Both the position numbers and the translations under genes were made by a program. This document shows positions 62,454-64,000 of a stretch of DNA of 64,000 bases, piece after piece (the first letter of the stretch is position 1; each line of letters starts with the position of its first letter). The stretch is from Nevskia ramosa DSM 11499. Lineage in GTDB: Bacteria; Pseudomonadota; Gammaproteobacteria; Nevskiales; Nevskiaceae. Below the pieces are notes generated by a model. It searched no databases. It saw nothing but the letters and a program-made list of their open reading frames with translations, and had not been told where the DNA came from. Where the stretch lies: NCBI RefSeq assembly GCF_000420645.1, contig NZ_ATVI01000006.1:744001-808000 (forward strand), read 5' to 3'.

Positions 62454-62588
62454 ATGGCACGTCCTGTGGGATCCAAGAACAAGACCCCCCGCGAACTTAG
62501 GGCCGAGGCCGCGAGCCTGGTTAAGCGAGCCGAGTTGATGGAGCGGATTGAGAGACTTAAAAATAAGACCAAGAAGAAGAACGACTGA
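62454..62588 (+). CDS. small basic protein, second of a tandem paralogous pair
   Basis: A 44-residue frame starting MARPVGSKNKTPRELRAEAASLV, with KRAELMERIERLKNKTKKKND at its end, the second basic helix protein of the pair. A very strong AAGGAGG site 7 nt upstream and the 12-nt gap to the previous stop support expression. The KxxTPRELRAEAASLVKRAELMERI stretch aligns with its neighbour. Such short proteins occur near plasmid mobilisation genes; no function assigned. Confidence 0.62.
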   Translation: MARPVGSKNKTPRELRAEAASLVKRAELMERIERLKNKTKKKND

Positions 62589-62901
62589 GTGGGTACCGGT
62601 ACAAGAAGAGCGGGACGATGCTGCTGGAGCGGAGCCCGAAAACCCAGCGGCAGGCGACCCTATTCGAGGACGCGGCCGGCCTAGAACGACGAACGCGGCT
62701 CAACTCGGGTGGATCGAATCAACCAGAAATACGGGCGGCGAACTGTCGCGCTGGCTGGCGTCGGACGCGAAAAAAGACATGGTCGCTGAAGGCCGAAAAT
62801 CGGTCGCCGGCATGGACAACTGGCTGGTCAGAACTGCCGCGCGTGAGCTGACAAATCATCAGGCTTTGATCACAGCAAAGATCGAGCGAATCAGGATCTA
62901 G
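62548..62901 (+). CDS. hypothetical protein with TTG start, 117 residues
   Basis: The frame MRDLKIRPRRRTTEWVPVQEERDDAAGAEPENPAAGD...RGRGRPRTTNAAQLGWIEST ends with SVAGMDNWLVRTAARELTNHQALITAKIERIRI. It overlaps the 44-residue gene by 41 nt; TTG at 62548 has GGAG nearby, but a start further in is possible. RGRGRPR is an AT-hook-like basic patch. Not recognised. Confidence 0.5.
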   Translation: MRDLKIRPRRRTTEWVPVQEERDDAAGAEPENPAAGDPIRGRGRPRTTNAAQLGWIESTRNTGGELSRWLASDAKKDMVAEGRKSVAGMDNWLVRTAARELTNHQALITAKIERIRI

Positions 62902-62916
62902 GCTGCAGTCCGGCGC

Positions 62917-63471
62917 TCATGCCTTTGGGGCCGAATCATGGCCTGGGAATACCTCGGACTTCACCCCGAGGCGCTTGCCGATCGATCGCGCGCTACTGAC
63001 CGCCATGTCTACAAACGCGCGTTTGTCGTAGTTCTTTTCATTGATCAGCGCTGCGGTCATCCCGCGGACTTCGGCAAGCGTCAACGCGAGTTCGGCCGAC
63101 CAGACAGGGCTGTTATTAAGTTGCTGCTGCAGTCCATCGATCGATTCGATCAGGTCTCCCTGCTGCTGCTGAGTTCGAGCGAAATCATCTTGTAGACCTG
63201 CCATGGCGACGTAAAGCTCGTCGATGATTCGCTTCGCAGCCTCGTCCAAAACCTGCCGGGCGGTATTGTCGAAATACCGCATGACCGGTCGCAGCAACCT
63301 CGTCCAGTCCGCTCTCTGGTCGTTCCAGCTGTAGCGCGTGCTGACTTCCTTGGCGCCCCGCTCCAGGAGGAACCGGATGGCCTCGGATCGACCCTTTCCG
63401 CTGGCGGCGCAGTAGCCGTCTATAGATTTGAGCAGCTTCTTGGGGACCCTGATGGTGATGCGGTCGTCCAC
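62917..63471 (-). CDS. ribbon-helix-helix protein with coiled coil
   Basis: A 184-residue protein. Residues 4-45 form a CopG/MetJ-like ribbon-helix-helix domain (ITIRVPKKLLKSIDGYCAASGKGRSEAIRFLLERGAKEV). A long helical, glutamine-rich region follows (FARTQQQQGDLIESIDGLQQQLNNSPVW) and suggests oligomerisation. The GTG start has GAGGA 7 nt upstream. It resembles accessory proteins of plasmid partition or conjugation (TraY/MobC-like) more than metabolic repressors. Its upstream region has two strong inverted repeats. Confidence 0.72.
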   Translation of the reverse strand: MDDRITIRVPKKLLKSIDGYCAASGKGRSEAIRFLLERGAKEVSTRYSWNDQRADWTRLLRPVMRYFDNTARQVLDEAAKRIIDELYVAMAGLQDDFARTQQQQGDLIESIDGLQQQLNNSPVWSAELALTLAEVRGMTAALINEKNYDKRAFVDMAVSSARSIGKRLGVKSEVFPGHDSAPKA

Positions 63472-63526
63472 TTCAGATCCTCGGGGACTGGGTTACGAAT
63501 ATGAGCACAGAGACCACAAAAATAAT

Positions 63527-63593
63527 CAATAAAAACATGGTTTTATTGAATTTGTAGGCTGATTGTGTTCTCTTTGTCAGACATACGTCTGAC
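63527..63593 (-). promoter_or_regulatory. two inverted repeats upstream of the ribbon-helix-helix gene
   Basis: CAATAAAA (63527-63534) pairs with TTTTATTG (63541-63548) around a 6-nt loop, and GTCAGAC (63576-63582) pairs with GTCTGAC (63587-63593) around ATAC. Both lie in the AT-rich region before the divergent GTG at 63471 and could be operators for its product or part of a transfer origin. Confidence 0.5.
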
Positions 63594-63819
63594 CAATTTT
63601 ATATGTTCTTAATCATGAGAAACATAGGCTTACGTCACTTTTGTTGAAGCACCCCATTGGTGCGTTGGGTGTGATCATCTGAAGGGACCCGCTCGCGGGG
63701 GGCACCGGTCGGAAAGCCAGTCGCTATCGACCCCATCTCCGCTTTTTGGAGATGGGGTGCTCTCGGTCTGTTCTGTGGTTTAGACAGGTTCTGGAAGTCG
63801 GTCCAAGGGCGCTATTTCA
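63594..63819. other. intergenic region with strong hairpin, no gene seen
   Basis: No protein gene is evident. ACCCCATCTCC at 63730-63740 pairs with 63748-63758 in an 11-bp stem with a GCTTTTT loop; no T tract follows. A GC-rich stretch (63690-63720) precedes it. The layout suggests a control region for replication or transfer. Confidence 0.5.
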
Positions 63820-64000
63820 ATGACCAAACGCCGGAAGATTTTCGGGCGAATTCCGGCAAGAATCTGGGACGATTCCGGCAACTTTTTGGGCGAAAACCGG
63901 CAAGGCTTCCAGCGAAAGATGATTGCGGAGTGGGCGAAGATGCGTGTCGCCGACCATGCTTCCAGGCGCGGTCAAAATCGGCGGATAACCCTGTTCCCCT
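63820..64000 (+). CDS. possible gene start cut by the window edge
   Basis: A frame open to the window end from ATG 63820: MTKRRKIFGRIPARIWDDSGNF..., continuing through MIAEWAKMRVADHASRRGQNRRITLFP. AAGGG lies about 9 nt upstream. The 22-bp repeats fall inside its first 30 codons, so it may instead be a non-coding iteron region with the true start at 63919. Not recognised. Confidence 0.35.
   Translation, partial: MTKRRKIFGRIPARIWDDSGNFLGENRQGFQRKMIAEWAKMRVADHASRRGQNRRITLFP
63839..63904 (+). repeat. three tandem 22-bp iteron-like repeats
   Basis: Units at 63839-63860, 63861-63882 and 63883-63904 share the core TGGGCGAATTCCGGCAAG with a few changes; a degenerate fourth unit is at 63817-63838. 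Period 22 bp, about two helical turns, as in iteron plasmid origins. The repeat is not a multiple of 3, so it is not a protein repeat. Confidence 0.65.

Noticed and set aside
63730..63758. 11-bp hairpin as an intrinsic terminator
   Set aside because: No T tract follows in either direction; described as a control-region structure instead.

Overview
The window is GC-rich, densely packed chromosomal DNA, apparently from a gammaproteobacterium. Markers are lptM-lysA, tamA-tamB, ttcA, dtd, mnmG, prfC and folE; the style (catalase-family peroxidase with cytochrome b561, GldAFG-type transporter, acyl-ACP desaturase) fits an environmental lineage such as the Nevskiales/Xanthomonadales side of the class. 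Taxonomy is inferred from gene content only.

Left part (1 to about 43.3 kb) is a core-type chromosome. It runs through lysA (cut by the window edge)-lptM, an esterase, the TamA/TamB outer-membrane assembly pair with a TraB/GumN protein and ttcA in one overlapping minus-strand run, dtd, an LpxL-like acyltransferase, a GldA/GldF/GldG/DUF4340 exporter operon and mutM. A secreted PL7 alginate lyase follows, next to an AT-rich gene-poor gap. Then come an OYE-family flavoenzyme, Mpo1-like protein, mnmG, a CBS protein, a YgjP-like metalloprotease, a ParB-family protein without ParA, folE, an acyl-ACP desaturase, acylphosphatase, a MATE pump, a glycine-zipper lipoprotein, sirtuin, GST, a three-gene regulator/beta-propeller/DUF899 set, peroxidase-cytochrome b561, prfC and a lipoprotein. 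It ends with a copper-bufferin/HvfA-type RiPP operon (precursor, MNIO oxidase, DUF2063 partner, then a LigB-type dioxygenase) and an AraC regulator. A candidate small RNA with promoter, three stems and terminator lies at 26990-27113 on the minus strand.

Right part (43.3 kb to the end) is a mobile island. It starts at a CAT-anticodon tRNA (tRNA-Ile2-like) preceded by a broken 5' copy and followed at once by a tyrosine integrase. Cargo includes a divergent XRE regulator, orphan small genes, a decayed second integrase, and a tightly overlapping defence operon: unknown 121-aa protein, Vsr, 5-cytosine methyltransferase, MORC/MutL-like GHKL ATPase, Z1-domain NTPase and a PD-(D/E)XK protein. This composition matches the MORC/MutL-like restriction-modification class described from comparative genomics by Iyer and colleagues in 2008. 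A minus-strand module follows: P-loop ATPase, 57-aa zinc ribbon, XRE/ImmA-IrrE pair, 71-aa protein, DUF3892, 88-aa protein. After that come a second integrase with a divergent basic protein, a UPF0489 protein, an unknown 229-aa protein and a plasmid-like end: tandem small paralogues, a coiled-coil ribbon-helix-helix protein, inverted repeats and 22-bp iteron-like repeats. The right boundary of the island is not in the window.

Most likely working units: the defence operon under a palindromic operator that overlaps its promoter; the RiPP operon making a peptidic metal chelator; and a plasmid-style maintenance or transfer region at the right end.
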